Shown here piece after piece: positions 17,440-26,784 of a stretch of 64,000 nucleotides of DNA. The number at the start of each line of letters is the position of its first letter. Position 1 is the stretch's first letter. The notes beneath the pieces are model-generated. The model searched no databases, was not told the origin of the DNA, and saw only the letters and a list, made by a program, of their open reading frames with translations. Origin of the DNA: Bacillus atrophaeus (GTDB lineage: Bacteria; Bacillota; Bacilli; Bacillales; Bacillaceae); contig NZ_LSBB01000001.1 of assembly GCF_001584335.1 (NCBI RefSeq), forward strand, positions 868,001-932,000, written 5' to 3'. A program made the position numbers and the translations under genes.

Positions 17440-18507
17440 CTATCCGTTATGGTGCTTATACATCCACAGCAAACCGGATTTTAACAGACGCGGGACCCTG
17501 CCGATCAGCGGACGGTCCGCCACCAGGCCGAATCCTGCTTTTTTGCCGAGTGAACCAAGCACACCTTTTAATTTAAATTGCGGTAATGATTCAGGGAGCG
17601 CTTCTCCGCTCCAGCGTTTTTGCATGATTTGAACGATTTGTTCGGCTTGTGCTTCTGCGAGCTGTGCACTTGGAGCATGAGGAAGGCTGGCGCAATCTCC
17701 GACAACATAAACATGTTCATTGTCAGGGAGGTTATGATATGGCGTTAAGACAACCCGCCCTTGGGCGTCTTTTTCCACGTCCAAATCCCGAACCACCTTA
17801 TTCGGCTGTATGCCGGCTGTCCAGACAATCGTATCGGCGGATATGGCTTCATCGTGGTTATAGACAATTCCGTCCTCCACTTTTGTGATGTTTGCCCGGT
17901 TGATGATGGTCACGCCATGCTCTTCAAACCATTTTTGCACATACTTGCTCAGGCGCTCCGGGAAGCTTGATAAAATAAGATCTCCGCGGTCAAACAGAAT
18001 AATTTTTAAATCGTCCCTGCTTTCACGCAGCTCACTGGCAAGTTCGACGCCGCTTAATCCTGCGCCGACAATGGCGACTGCCGCTCCGGCGCTTAGATTA
18101 TTCAGCCTTTGATACGTTTCACGCGACTGATCAATCGTCTGAATGCTGAATGTGTATTCCTGCGCCCCCGGTACATTATGATATTTATCCTCGCAGCCAA
18201 GTCCGATAACCGCGTCATCGTAGGAAATAGGTTCACGGTCATGAAACAGCACTTGTTTTTGCTCTAAATCGATGGATGAAATATCTCCGTATTGGACATC
18301 CAGATTCGGATGCTCAGGAAAAGACACTCTGATATGATGGTCAGAGATTGTTCCGGCAGCCAGAGCGTAGTATTCTGTTTTTAAGCAGTGATAAGGATTT
18401 CTGTCAATTAACGTGATTGAAACATCATTTGGCAGCTGATTTGGCAGCAAGCGATGAAGAACTCGCATGTTTCCGTAACCCCCGCCGATCAAGACCAATT
18501 TTTTCAT
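17440..18507 (-). CDS. yutJ: NADH dehydrogenase-like flavoprotein YutJ
   Basis: This 355-residue protein belongs to the pyridine nucleotide-disulfide oxidoreductase family, close to type II NADH dehydrogenases. The N-terminal FAD-binding motif is LIGGGYGNMRVL (residues 5-16), the NAD(P)H-binding motif is IVGAGLSGVELASE (about 151-164), and the second FAD contact is YVVGDCAS near 280. The electron acceptor is not known; a respiratory quinone is possible but the C-terminal membrane helix region is short. The ATG at 18507 follows AAAGGGGAA and gives the B. subtilis length; the frame is open to 18579. It has its own terminator. Confidence 0.9.
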   Translation of the reverse strand: MKKLVLIGGGYGNMRVLHRLLPNQLPNDVSITLIDRNPYHCLKTEYYALAAGTISDHHIRVSFPEHPNLDVQYGDISSIDLEQKQVLFHDREPISYDDAVIGLGCEDKYHNVPGAQEYTFSIQTIDQSRETYQRLNNLSAGAAVAIVGAGLSGVELASELRESRDDLKIILFDRGDLILSSFPERLSKYVQKWFEEHGVTIINRANITKVEDGIVYNHDEAISADTIVWTAGIQPNKVVRDLDVEKDAQGRVVLTPYHNLPDNEHVYVVGDCASLPHAPSAQLAEAQAEQIVQIMQKRWSGEALPESLPQFKLKGVLGSLGKKAGFGLVADRPLIGRVPRLLKSGLLWMYKHHNG

Positions 18508-18717
18508 GTGGATTCCCCTTTTTACCCGAAGAGTATGATAGACAAACCGAAAAAAAACACGAACTATGTAAAATAACAACTAGAATTATATCGAATTTGA
18601 TCTAAAATCACAATAATAGTTTCAAAATAACCTACGAATTAGCTAAAAAGAGATCAATAGTAGAACATTAAAACGTAATTAATATGTTACGATAATGTTT
18701 GAAGGGAAGTCTTTCCT

Positions 18718-18746
18718 TTGACTAATTATAACAATTTCGTTAGGAT
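18718..18746 (+). promoter_or_regulatory. probable SigA promoter of yuzB
   Basis: TTGACT (18718-18723), a 17-bp spacer and TAGGAT (18741-18746) lie 26 bp before the yuzB start. Confidence 0.6.
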
Positions 18747-18772
18747 AATGTACATATGTGAGGTGAAACCGC

Positions 18773-19009
18773 ATGAATCCAATGATTGAATTTTGCGTCA
18801 GCAATTTGGCTCACGGCTCTCAAGAGGCTCGGGCGATTTTGGAAAAAGATCCAAATTTGGACGTGCTTGAATACGGATGCTTAAGCCATTGCGGAAAATG
18901 CATGGAATCCTTATTCGCACTCGTAAATGGAGAAGTCGTCACGGGAAGCGATGCCGCTGAACTTGTCGAAAATATATATACCTTTCTTGAAGAAAATCCA
19001 ATGTTTTAA
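18773..19009 (+). CDS. yuzB: DUF1450 protein YuzB
   Basis: This 78-residue protein of the YuzB/DUF1450 family has a thioredoxin-like ferredoxin layout. Cysteines occur at CVSNLAH near residue 8 and in [11 protein letters not shown] near residues 36-46, suggesting metal or cluster binding, though none is proven. The ATG at 18773 follows GTGAGGTGAAA. It has its own promoter and a strong terminator, so it is monocistronic. It stands next to yutJ, one of three flavoprotein oxidoreductases in this window. Confidence 0.88.
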   Translation: MNPMIEFCVSNLAHGSQEARAILEKDPNLDVLEYGCLSHCGKCMESLFALVNGEVVTGSDAAELVENIYTFLEENPMF

Positions 19010-19010
19010 A

Positions 19011-19040
19011 AAAAGGGCCTAAAAGCAGGGCCCTTTTTTT
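19011..19040 (+). terminator. terminator of yuzB
   Basis: AAAAGGGCC (19011-19019) pairs with GGCCCTTTT (19029-19037), followed by more T. Confidence 0.9.
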
Positions 19041-19168
19041 ATTGGTTTATTTATATAGGAAAGAAGGATGGGGAATTCAACTGATTTCTAAAAAATCAGT
19101 AGACATCAAAAATAAATATTGTTATCTTAAAAAAGGTCTTTTTTAAATAAAAAGTAAGAGGTGTATTG

Positions 19169-20383
19169 ATGAATATAGTGTGGGGGCTGCTTGGTGCAGT
19201 GGCGGTGTTTGCCATTGCGTTTTTGTTTTCAGAAAAGAAAAGCAAAATTAATGTAAGAACAGTCGTAATCGGTTTATGTATACAAGTGGCGTTCGGTTTT
19301 ATTGTCTTAAAGTGGGAGCAGGGGCGGGCCGTGTTTTTATGGTTCTCAAGTCTTGTTCAGCTTCTCATTGACTATGCGAATGAGGGCATCAGCTTTATTT
19401 TCGGCCCGCTGCTTAAAGTCGGCGATAGCCCGGCGTTTGCCTTAAGTGTGCTGCCGGTTATTATTTTCTTTTCGGCGCTGATTGCCGTATTGTATCACTT
19501 GAAAATCATGCAGCTTATTTTCCGCGTGATCGGCGGAGGATTATCAAAACTGCTAGGGACAAGCAGAACGGAATCACTGGCTGCCGCTGCTAATATTTTT
19601 GTCGGCCAATCAGAATCTCCCTTGGTGATCAAACCGTTTATCGCCGGACTCACACGGTCAGAGCTGTTTACGGTTATGACAAGCGGTCTTGCCGCCGTGG
19701 CAGGCTCCACTTTGTTTGGCTACGCTCTTCTCGGTATCCCGGTTGAGTACTTGCTTGCAGCAAGCTTCATGGCTGCACCGGCCGGATTGATTATCGGCAA
19801 AATGTTTATTCCGGAAACGGAAACTCCGCAAACCGTAAAAGGCGATTTCAAAATGGACGAAGGAGAAGGCGCAGCGAATGTAATAGATGCAGCCGCAAAA
19901 GGAGCGTCTACCGGACTTCAAATCGCGCTGAATGTCGGTGCGATGCTGCTTGCTTTTGTCGCCTTAATTGCTGTAGTGAACGGAGTTCTCGGCGGAATCG
20001 GCGGATGGTTCGGAATAAAGGGCCTCACATTAGAATACATTCTCGGATATGTGTTTTCTCCAATCGCGTTTGTGATTGGCGTGCCATGGCATGAAGCCTT
20101 GCAGGCGGGAAGCTATATCGGGCAGAAACTTGTGTTGAATGAGTTTGTCGCTTATTCCAACTTCGGCCCGCATATCGGCGAGTTTTCTAAGAAAACCGCT
20201 ACAATTATCAGCTTTGCGCTTTGCGGCTTTGCCAACTTTTCTTCGATTGCGATTATGCTCGGCACCCTTGGCGGATTGGCGCCAAGCCGCCGTTCGGATA
20301 TCGCGCGCCTCGGATTAAAGGCTGTTGTTGCGGGAACATTAGCCAACCTTCTCAGCGCGGCAATCGCCGGCATGTTCGTATAA
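19169..20383 (+). CDS. yutK: concentrative nucleoside transporter YutK
   Basis: This 404-residue membrane protein is a CNT (NupC) family nucleoside/proton or sodium symporter. Hydrophobic helices run through the whole length. Family motifs are present: AANIFVGQSESPLVIKPFI (residues about 142-160), GLAAVAGSTLFGYALLG and the C-terminal SFALCGFANFSSIAIMLGTLGGLAPSRR. The exact nucleoside range is unknown. The ATG at 19169 follows AGAGGTG; a TTG directly before it is in frame. It has the B. subtilis length, and a strong terminator follows. Confidence 0.92.
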   Translation: MNIVWGLLGAVAVFAIAFLFSEKKSKINVRTVVIGLCIQVAFGFIVLKWEQGRAVFLWFSSLVQLLIDYANEGISFIFGPLLKVGDSPAFALSVLPVIIFFSALIAVLYHLKIMQLIFRVIGGGLSKLLGTSRTESLAAAANIFVGQSESPLVIKPFIAGLTRSELFTVMTSGLAAVAGSTLFGYALLGIPVEYLLAASFMAAPAGLIIGKMFIPETETPQTVKGDFKMDEGEGAANVIDAAAKGASTGLQIALNVGAMLLAFVALIAVVNGVLGGIGGWFGIKGLTLEYILGYVFSPIAFVIGVPWHEALQAGSYIGQKLVLNEFVAYSNFGPHIGEFSKKTATIISFALCGFANFSSIAIMLGTLGGLAPSRRSDIARLGLKAVVAGTLANLLSAAIAGMFV

Positions 20384-20388
20384 CAAAT

Positions 20389-20420
20389 AAAAGCTCCTTG
20401 CATATTGGCAAGGAGCTTTT
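20389..20420 (+). terminator. terminator of yutK
   Basis: AAAAGCTCCTTGC (20389-20401) pairs with GCAAGGAGCTTTT (20408-20420). It is a 13-bp perfect stem. Confidence 0.92.
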
Positions 20421-20505
20421 ATGTATGAAAAACGGGGGATAATTGTATTGTGTCCGCTTATAATAGCTTTTATACTAAGTAAAAGAGAAAAAGTTGGAGG
20501 CACCT

Positions 20506-21360
20506 ATGAATTCATTTCGATTTACCAAAATGCACGGTCTTGGAAACAGCTACATTTATGTTAATCAATTTGAAGAACAATTGCCGGAAGAACAATTGGC
20601 GGACATTGCTGTCAAGGTGTCTTCCGTATATACAGGCATCGGTTCAGACGGAATGATCCTTATCTGCCCTTCTGACAAAGCGCCGGTGAAAATGCGCATT
20701 TTTAACAATGACGGATCAGAAGGAAAAAACTGCGGAAACGGCCTTCGCTGCGTGGCAAAATATGCGTATGAGCATAGGCTGACAGAGGGAACTTCTTTCT
20801 TGATCGAAACACTGTCAGGCCTTGTCAAAGCGGAAGTTCAGACAGTGGACGGCAAAGTGAATGTCGTAACCGTCGACATGGGTGAACCGCGCCTGACAAA
20901 GGCAGAGCTTCCGATGCTCGGCGGCGGTGACGAGCAAACGATCAATGAAACGATGACATTTGGCGAAGCTGAGCTAAAGGGAACAGCGGTCTCAATGGGA
21001 AATCCTCATATCGTTTTTCCGATTGAAGACATCGAACAGGCCCCGCTTACGACACTGGGGCCGGTGATTGAAAAAGACCCGAGATTTCCTGAAGGCATTA
21101 ATGTGGAATTTGTGGAGACCGTCAATGAAAAAGAACTGCATTTCCGCGTATGGGAACGTGGATCGGGGATTACACAGGCATGCGGAACAGGTGCATGCGC
21201 CGCGGCTGTCGCATCTGTGCTAAACGGGGTATCCAAACGTGATGATAACATTACGGTTCATTTAGCGGGCGGCGATCTGGTGATTAACTGGAAAGAAAAT
21301 GGCCACGTAATGATGACAGGACCGGCTGAGACCGTTTGTGAAGGTGTATATTTCCTCTGA
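20506..21360 (+). CDS. dapF: diaminopimelate epimerase
   Basis: This 284-residue PLP-independent epimerase converts LL- to meso-diaminopimelate, the precursor of lysine and of the peptidoglycan crosslink. Both catalytic cysteines are visible in family motifs: [10 protein letters not shown] (residues about 70-79) and [10 protein letters not shown] (about 219-228). The N-terminal [14 protein letters not shown] signature is intact. The ATG at 20506 follows TTGGAGG; the frame is open to 20494. The promoter of the next gene, yutM, begins 10 bp after its stop. Confidence 0.96.
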   Translation: MNSFRFTKMHGLGNSYIYVNQFEEQLPEEQLADIAVKVSSVYTGIGSDGMILICPSDKAPVKMRIFNNDGSEGKNCGNGLRCVAKYAYEHRLTEGTSFLIETLSGLVKAEVQTVDGKVNVVTVDMGEPRLTKAELPMLGGGDEQTINETMTFGEAELKGTAVSMGNPHIVFPIEDIEQAPLTTLGPVIEKDPRFPEGINVEFVETVNEKELHFRVWERGSGITQACGTGACAAAVASVLNGVSKRDDNITVHLAGGDLVINWKENGHVMMTGPAETVCEGVYFL

Positions 21361-21370
21361 AACGCCTTGT

Positions 21371-21399
21371 TTGAGAATTAAGCCGATCAAGTTTATAAT
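21371..21399 (+). promoter_or_regulatory. SigA promoter of yutM
   Basis: TTGAGA (21371-21376), a 17-bp spacer and TATAAT (21394-21399) lie 40 bp before the yutM start. Confidence 0.82.
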
Positions 21400-21439
21400 G
21401 ATAGAACAACATCCGGTATCTAAAAGGAGGTTCACAAAT

Positions 21440-21802
21440 ATGAGCAACCCGGTAACAATTACTGAAGCAGCAGCTTTGCATATAAAAGATATGATGAAAG
21501 AGCATGAAGAAGAAAATGCTTTTTTACGCGTAGGAGTAAAAGGAGGCGGCTGCAGCGGCCTTTCTTATGGAATGGGTTTTGAACATGAAAAAGGCGAGCA
21601 GGACAGCGCCTTTGAACAGCACGGCATCACTGTCTTGGTCGACAACGAAAGCATGGATATCATGAACGGCACCATTATTGACTTTAAACAATCCATGATG
21701 GGCGGGGGCTTCACCATCGACAACCCGAACGCCATCGCATCATGCGGCTGCGGCTCTTCTTTCAGAACTGCTCAAAATGCTGGTAAGCCTGAGGAGTGCT
21801 GA
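21440..21802 (+). CDS. yutM: A-type iron-sulfur carrier protein YutM
   Basis: This 120-residue protein is a HesB/IscA/ErpA-type carrier that passes Fe-S clusters to target enzymes. The three conserved ligands are present: Cys in KGGGCSGLSYG (about residue 38) and the two Cys in CGCGSSF near the C-terminus. The ATG at 21440 follows AAAAGGAGG and gives the B. subtilis length; the frame is open back to 21338 but that part overlaps dapF and the promoter. It is expressed from its own SigA promoter and followed by a terminator. Possible clients in this window include LipA. Confidence 0.92.
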   Translation: MSNPVTITEAAALHIKDMMKEHEEENAFLRVGVKGGGCSGLSYGMGFEHEKGEQDSAFEQHGITVLVDNESMDIMNGTIIDFKQSMMGGGFTIDNPNAIASCGCGSSFRTAQNAGKPEEC

Positions 21803-21827
21803 CGAATTATATCAATTTAAATGAAAT

Positions 21828-21859
21828 GCCTTCTCGATAGTTAATTGAGGAGGCTTTTT
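21828..21859 (+). terminator. terminator of yutM
   Basis: GCCTTCTC (21828-21835) pairs with GAGGAGGC (21847-21854), followed by TTTTT. Confidence 0.85.
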
Positions 21860-21896
21860 GCTGTTTTAAATATGATAATGCCTCAATATGAAACTT

Positions 21897-21922
21897 AAAC
21901 CGCTCTTTTCATAGAGCGGTTT
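21897..21922 (-). terminator. terminator of guaC
   Basis: AAACCGCTCT (21897-21906) pairs with AGAGCGGTTT (21913-21922) just after the guaC stop on the minus strand. The T-tract is interrupted. Confidence 0.75.
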
Positions 21923-21931
21923 ATCCATTCA

Positions 21932-22912
21932 TTAGTACTTATCCCCATTAAAAATCGAATTCTTCACAACAACATAATCCACGTTGCGGATGGCATCCAG
22001 TTTGTTCCCGCCAGCATATGAAATAGAGGACTGAAGATCCTGTTCCATTTCGATCAGCGTATCCTTTAAAGAACCTTTGTGTTCCACATGCATTTTCTTG
22101 CCTTCTACATTTTTCTTTTCACCTTTTTGAAATTCAGAAGCTGATCCAAAGTATTCTTTGTAGAGCTTTCCGTCTTTTTCAATGGTTTCTCCCGGGGATT
22201 CTTCGTGTCCGGCAAATAGTGAACCGATCATGACCATAGACGCGCCGAATCTGATTGATTTTGCGATGTCTCCATGGGTGCGGATGCCTCCGTCGGCAAT
22301 AATCGGTTTGCTTGCGGCTTTTGCACACCAGCGCAGAGCCGCCAATTGCCAGCCGCCCGTTCCGAATCCGGTTTTGATCTTCGTAATACATACCTTACCG
22401 GGTCCGATGCCGACTTTTGTTGCATCCGCTCCGGCATTCTCTAATTCTCTGACAGCTTCCGGCGTTCCGATATTTCCCGCAATCACAAAGCTGTTCGGCA
22501 AATGTTTCTTAATATGCTGGATCATCTCGATGACTGCTTTTGAATGTCCGTGCGCGATGTCGATTGTCATGTATTCAGGTGTAAGATTTTCCTCAGCTAA
22601 CTGTTGGACAAATTGATACTCCTCATCCTTGACTCCTACACTAATGGAAGAAAATAATCCGCGTGAGTTCATGTCTTTTATAAAATCTAAACGTTTTTCA
22701 GGTTCAAAACGGTGCATTACATAAAAGTAACCATTTTCAGCTAATGAAATAGCGAGATTTTCATCTATAATCGTCTGCATATTGGCAGGCACCACAGGCA
22801 ATTTGAATGTACGTCCGCCCAGACGTACGGATGTATCACATTCAGATCGGCTATTCACGATGCATTTTGCAGGAATTAATTGAATATCTTCGTAATCAAA
22901 CACGTTTTCCAT
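21932..22912 (-). CDS. guaC: GMP reductase
   Basis: This 326-residue enzyme of the IMPDH/GMPR TIM-barrel family reductively deaminates GMP to IMP with NADPH, linking guanine salvage to adenine nucleotides. The catalytic Cys lies in [17 protein letters not shown] (about residues 168-184). N-terminal [15 protein letters not shown] and [18 protein letters not shown] near 216 are family signatures. The ATG at 22912 is the first in the conserved frame. Two PurBoxes in inverted orientation lie upstream, in line with PurR control of guaC in B. subtilis. No purine riboswitch is visible. Confidence 0.95.
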   Translation of the reverse strand: MENVFDYEDIQLIPAKCIVNSRSECDTSVRLGGRTFKLPVVPANMQTIIDENLAISLAENGYFYVMHRFEPEKRLDFIKDMNSRGLFSSISVGVKDEEYQFVQQLAEENLTPEYMTIDIAHGHSKAVIEMIQHIKKHLPNSFVIAGNIGTPEAVRELENAGADATKVGIGPGKVCITKIKTGFGTGGWQLAALRWCAKAASKPIIADGGIRTHGDIAKSIRFGASMVMIGSLFAGHEESPGETIEKDGKLYKEYFGSASEFQKGEKKNVEGKKMHVEHKGSLKDTLIEMEQDLQSSISYAGGNKLDAIRNVDYVVVKNSIFNGDKY

Positions 22913-22925
22913 AGTATCAGCTCCT

Positions 22926-22967
22926 AAAAACGAATATTATTCAAATTTTTATATTAAATGTTCGCCT
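22926..22967 (-). promoter_or_regulatory. paired PurBoxes (PurR operator) of guaC
   Basis: AAAAACGAATATT (22926-22938) and, on the other strand, AGGCGAACATTTA (22955-22967) resemble the PurBox AWWWCCGAACWWT. They are inverted and 16 bp apart, the spacing typical of PurR targets. They lie between the promoter and the guaC start. Confidence 0.8.
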
Positions 22968-22972
22968 TGTAT

Positions 22973-23001
22973 AATGTACTCTGTTTTATTTAGGTTGTCA
23001 A
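22973..23001 (-). promoter_or_regulatory. probable SigA promoter of guaC
   Basis: TTGACA (22996-23001), a 17-bp spacer and TACATT (22973-22978) on the minus strand. The PurBoxes lie directly downstream. Confidence 0.6.
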
Positions 23002-23042
23002 ATTTTCAACATGGGTAGCGCGGCTGCTTCGGATGACAATGC

Positions 23043-23071
23043 TTGTCATACACGATGAGTTTGGGTATCAT
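23043..23071 (+). promoter_or_regulatory. possible SigA promoter upstream of yuzG
   Basis: TTGTCA (23043-23048), a 17-bp spacer and TATCAT (23066-23071). The predicted transcript would pass through the 23152-23178 hairpin before yuzG. Confidence 0.5.
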
Positions 23072-23151
23072 AGTCTTAATGAATTGTCTGGGCTTGATAG
23101 GACGAGGGCATAAAACGAATCATGAGGAACGCTAAACATATAATTTCAAAA

Positions 23152-23178
23152 AAAGCTTGGTCTTTAGCACCAAGCTTT
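23152..23178. terminator. hairpin between the promoter and yuzG
   Basis: AAAGCTTGG (23152-23160) pairs perfectly with CCAAGCTTT (23170-23178). On the minus strand it is followed by seven T. On the plus strand the T-tract is broken (TTTCTTT), so it could be an attenuator in a yuzG leader or the 3' end of a short RNA of about 105 nt. Confidence 0.55.
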
Positions 23179-23201
23179 CTTTATGAAAAGGAGAGTACGG
23201 A

Positions 23202-23345
23202 ATGAATCAACATGATCAAGAAAAAACATCTAAATCGCAAAAGATTCAAGACCGAATTATATTAGGGGCAATATGGGTTGTGTCGGCACTCGTTATTGCG
23301 CTGGTTGTCGGGACTGCGATGAATTACATCACCATATTTAAATAA
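23202..23345 (+). CDS. yuzG: small membrane protein YuzG
   Basis: This 47-residue protein has a charged N-terminus (MNQHDQEKTSKSQKIQDR) followed by one transmembrane helix (residues about 19-40, IILGAIWVVSALVIALVVG) and a short NYITIFK tail. The ATG at 23202 follows AAAAGGAGAG at a good spacing, and the gene ends in TAA at 23343. The position and size fit yuzG of B. subtilis. The function is unknown. A perfect bidirectional terminator shared with yumC begins at its stop. An upstream promoter and hairpin suggest it has its own regulated transcript. Confidence 0.82.
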   Translation: MNQHDQEKTSKSQKIQDRIILGAIWVVSALVIALVVGTAMNYITIFK

Positions 23346-23385
23346 AAAGGAGATGTGTCAGCGACACATCTCCTTTTTTTATTTT
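23344..23385. terminator. bidirectional terminator yuzG/yumC
   Basis: A 16-bp perfect stem (23344-23359 with 23363-23378, core GGAGATGTGTC) with a 3-nt loop and T-runs on both strands. Confidence 0.93.
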
Positions 23386-24380
23386 TTATTTTCAAAAAGA
23401 CTTGTTGAGTGTAAAGGCTGGACGCGCGCTTTCGGGTCCATGTAAGCCTTCGCGTTATTTACTGCTGTCGGCGCTTCTCCAAATCCGCTTGCGATCAGTT
23501 TGACCTTACCTTCGTAGGTGCAGATATCACCGGCAGCGAAGAAACCTTCAATGTTGGTTTCCATTGTGGATTTGACGACAATGGAGTTTTTCTCGATATC
23601 AAGTCCCCAGTTTTTAATTGGGCCGAGCGATGACACGAAGCCGTAGTTGACGATCAAATCATCAATTTCAACGATCTCTTTCCGGTCACCTTTTACTTCT
23701 TCAAGCACAAGCTGTTCAATGCGGTCTTCGCCGACAAGCTCTGAAGGAACAAACGGCGTCAGTACATTGACCTTTGAATTGTGAAGGTTTTCTACACTGT
23801 GCTCATGCGCGCGGAATTTATCGCGGCGGTGAACAATGCTGACTTCTTTTGCGATTGGCTCAAGCATAAGCGCCCAGTCCACCGCGGAATCGCCTCCGCC
23901 CAGAATCGCCACGCGTCTTCCGGCAAACTGATTGAGATCATCAATAAAGTAGTGGAGGTTCTTGCCTTCATACTGTGCTGCTGATTCAAGCTCAAGTTTT
24001 CTCGGCTGGAACGCGCCGTTTCCTGCTGTGATAATGACTGTTTTGGAATAATGGATTTCTTTGTCCGTCACAAGTTTAAAAACACCGTCCGCTTGTTTTT
24101 CAACAGACTCAACGGCTTGTTCCAAACAGATGGTCTGATCAAATTTATCCATTTGTTCTTTTAAATTGTTCACAAGTTCTTGGGCGCGGATTTTAGGAAA
24201 TCCGGCTACATCATATATATATTTCTCAGGGTATAAAGCGCTGAGCTGTCCGCCGAGCTGAGGAAGACTTTCAATTATTTTAACGCTGGCCTGTCTCATG
24301 CCGCCATAAAAAGCGGTAAATAGGCCAACCGGTCCTCCGCCGATAATGGTGATATCATAAACCTTTGAATCCTCTTGCAT
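23379..24380 (-). CDS. yumC: ferredoxin/flavodoxin-NADP+ reductase YumC
   Basis: This 333-residue homodimeric thioredoxin-reductase-like FNR moves electrons between NADPH and ferredoxin or flavodoxin. B. subtilis YumC is the characterised member and is essential there. The FAD motif is [16 protein letters not shown] (residues about 12-27), and the NADPH motif is [14 protein letters not shown] near 160. It lacks the CxxC redox pair of true thioredoxin reductases. The ATG at 24380 follows AGGAGG. An extended -10 promoter (TGnTATAAT) lies 35 bp upstream. It is monocistronic, converging on yuzG. Confidence 0.95.
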   Translation of the reverse strand: MQEDSKVYDITIIGGGPVGLFTAFYGGMRQASVKIIESLPQLGGQLSALYPEKYIYDVAGFPKIRAQELVNNLKEQMDKFDQTICLEQAVESVEKQADGVFKLVTDKEIHYSKTVIITAGNGAFQPRKLELESAAQYEGKNLHYFIDDLNQFAGRRVAILGGGDSAVDWALMLEPIAKEVSIVHRRDKFRAHEHSVENLHNSKVNVLTPFVPSELVGEDRIEQLVLEEVKGDRKEIVEIDDLIVNYGFVSSLGPIKNWGLDIEKNSIVVKSTMETNIEGFFAAGDICTYEGKVKLIASGFGEAPTAVNNAKAYMDPKARVQPLHSTSLFENKK

Positions 24381-24414
24381 ACAAATAAAGCCTCCTAATT
24401 GAAAATTGTTATTA

Positions 24415-24423
24415 ATTATACCA
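24415..24423 (-). promoter_or_regulatory. extended -10 promoter of yumC
   Basis: On the minus strand TGGTATAAT is a perfect extended -10 element. No good -35 hexamer is seen at 17 bp, as is common for extended -10 promoters. Confidence 0.65.
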
Positions 24424-24533
24424 TATTTACTTTGATTTATGATGTGTCCTGCCTAAGAAAGTTTTGATGAAAAATAGGGATATTCAAGGCTTCATCAGGA
24501 AACATACACTGTTTAGGCTGAGCACTTTTGATC

Positions 24534-24562
24534 TTGATAAAAAGGACGTAAGCCGCTAATAT
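24534..24562 (+). promoter_or_regulatory. SigA promoter of yumB and its leader
   Basis: The yumC-yumB gap is 380 bp. TTGATA (24534-24539), a 17-bp spacer and TAATAT (24557-24562) lie there, giving an untranslated leader of about 190 nt before yumB. I see no known riboswitch in that leader; it has only short hairpins and an A-rich stretch (24652-24664). Confidence 0.6.
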
Positions 24563-24733
24563 AGTGGGGAGAACTCAAATGTTAATTTTTTCTGAATTTT
24601 TGGGAGGGCGGCCAGTAATCATCATTGCATTGCGATAAAGTGCAGGCTTTCACAAAAAAATTTCAATACATTTCATAAAAACCCGCCAAAAAGCTGAAGC
24701 TAACACAAATGAATATTTTATTATGCGTCTTAA

Positions 24734-25984
<1,251 letters not shown>

Positions 25985-25986
25985 GG

Positions 25987-26012
25987 AAATCCGCAGCCGC
26001 GGATTTTCTTCT
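25987..26012 (+). terminator. terminator of yumB
   Basis: AAATCCGC (25987-25994) pairs with GCGGATTT (25999-26006), followed by a T-rich tract. Confidence 0.8.
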
Positions 26013-26161
26013 TTTTTGAAAAACTGCAATACAAAAAGAGAACGAGAGTAAACAGAGGTTGTTTCCGCTTACATCAAATATCCGGTTATAAAATCTGACT
26101 TTATCATTGACACACAGATATGTTATATTATCAGAAAATTAAGAAAAAGGAGGAATCTTTC

Positions 26162-26305
26162 ATGAATACTGTCACACAAAGTGCCTCGAAAACATGTTCA
26201 CTTTGTTCAGGAAAAGGGTATATTCAGTTGCTGCTCGGCGGATCAGAAACATGTCCTTCTTGCGGGGGAACCGGCAAAGCGGATCGATCATTTTCCAGCC
26301 GTTGA
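26162..26305 (+). CDS. yuiA: small zinc-finger-like protein YuiA
   Basis: This 47-residue protein has two CxxCxGxG motifs, CSLCSGKGYIQ (residues about 12-22) and CPSCGGTGKA (about 31-40). This is the pattern of the DnaJ-type cysteine-rich zinc finger reduced to one zinc site. The function is unknown. The ATG at 26162 follows AAAAAGGAGGAA, one of the strongest ribosome binding sites in the window. yuiB starts 53 bp downstream, with a strong hairpin in between. Confidence 0.85.
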   Translation: MNTVTQSASKTCSLCSGKGYIQLLLGGSETCPSCGGTGKADRSFSSR

Positions 26306-26313
26306 CTTTTTTG

Positions 26314-26352
26314 CCGCCCCCGCGGTACACTTAAAGTGGCCGCAGGGGGTGG
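26314..26352 (+). promoter_or_regulatory. hairpin covering the yuiB ribosome binding site
   Basis: CCGCCCCC (26314-26321) faces GGGGGTGG (26345-26352), with further pairing of GCGG (26322-26325) to CCGC (26340-26343) and CAC to GTG nearer the loop. The 3' arm is the ribosome binding site of yuiB. No T-run follows, so it is not a normal terminator. It should limit yuiB translation unless opened by ribosomes or another factor. Confidence 0.65.
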
Positions 26353-26358
26353 AATATT

Positions 26359-26679
26359 TTGATTAGTTTGCCTGTCGTAATTATTTCAGTTGTCCTATTT
26401 TTTGTGCTGTTTTTCGGCATTGGTTTTCTATTGAACATGCTGTTAAGAATGTCTTGGATCATGGCTGTTGTCTATCCAATTGTATGCCTTTTCATTATTA
26501 GTAAGGATAAGCTTATCAGTTATTTTCACGCGCCGGGAGAATCGTTTTCCAGCCTGTTTCAGCGTGTGATCTCACTGGCAGCAGCCGATGTGCTGATATT
26601 GGCAAGCGGTCTGGCCGGCGCTATCGTTTCAGGCGTTGCCATCAATGCGCTTAGAAAAAGAGGATATCAAATGTTTTAA
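26359..26679 (+). CDS. yuiB: membrane protein YuiB
   Basis: This 106-residue protein has three or four predicted membrane helices: residues 2-25 (ISLPVVIISVVLFFVLFFGIGF), 32-50 and 73-97. The conserved YFHAPGE loop lies near 54-60. No function is known. The TTG start at 26359 follows GGGGGTGG at 6 bp, and that site is enclosed in a GC-rich hairpin. It lies between yuiA and yuiC as in B. subtilis, and a short terminator follows. Confidence 0.85.
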   Translation: MISLPVVIISVVLFFVLFFGIGFLLNMLLRMSWIMAVVYPIVCLFIISKDKLISYFHAPGESFSSLFQRVISLAAADVLILASGLAGAIVSGVAINALRKRGYQMF

Positions 26680-26684
26680 ATGCC

Positions 26685-26710
26685 GCTTTCTTTAATAGAA
26701 AGCTTTTTTT
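26685..26710 (+). terminator. terminator of yuiAB
   Basis: GCTTTCT (26685-26691) pairs with AGAAAGC (26697-26703), followed by seven T. Confidence 0.8.
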
Positions 26711-26784
26711 GTGCATCCGAAAAAGACACATCTGCTTGAATAATGCTCTCTGAGTTGGGAACACTGACTGAAGGAGAGAGGTGG

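Noticed and set aside
19041-19168. Riboswitch upstream of the nucleoside transporter yutK
   Set aside because: The gap is short and AT-rich with only a small TGATTT/AAATCA hairpin and no purine-sensor core.
22913-23041. Purine riboswitch upstream of guaC
   Set aside because: The three-helix junction with its conserved bases is not present; paired PurBoxes explain the control.
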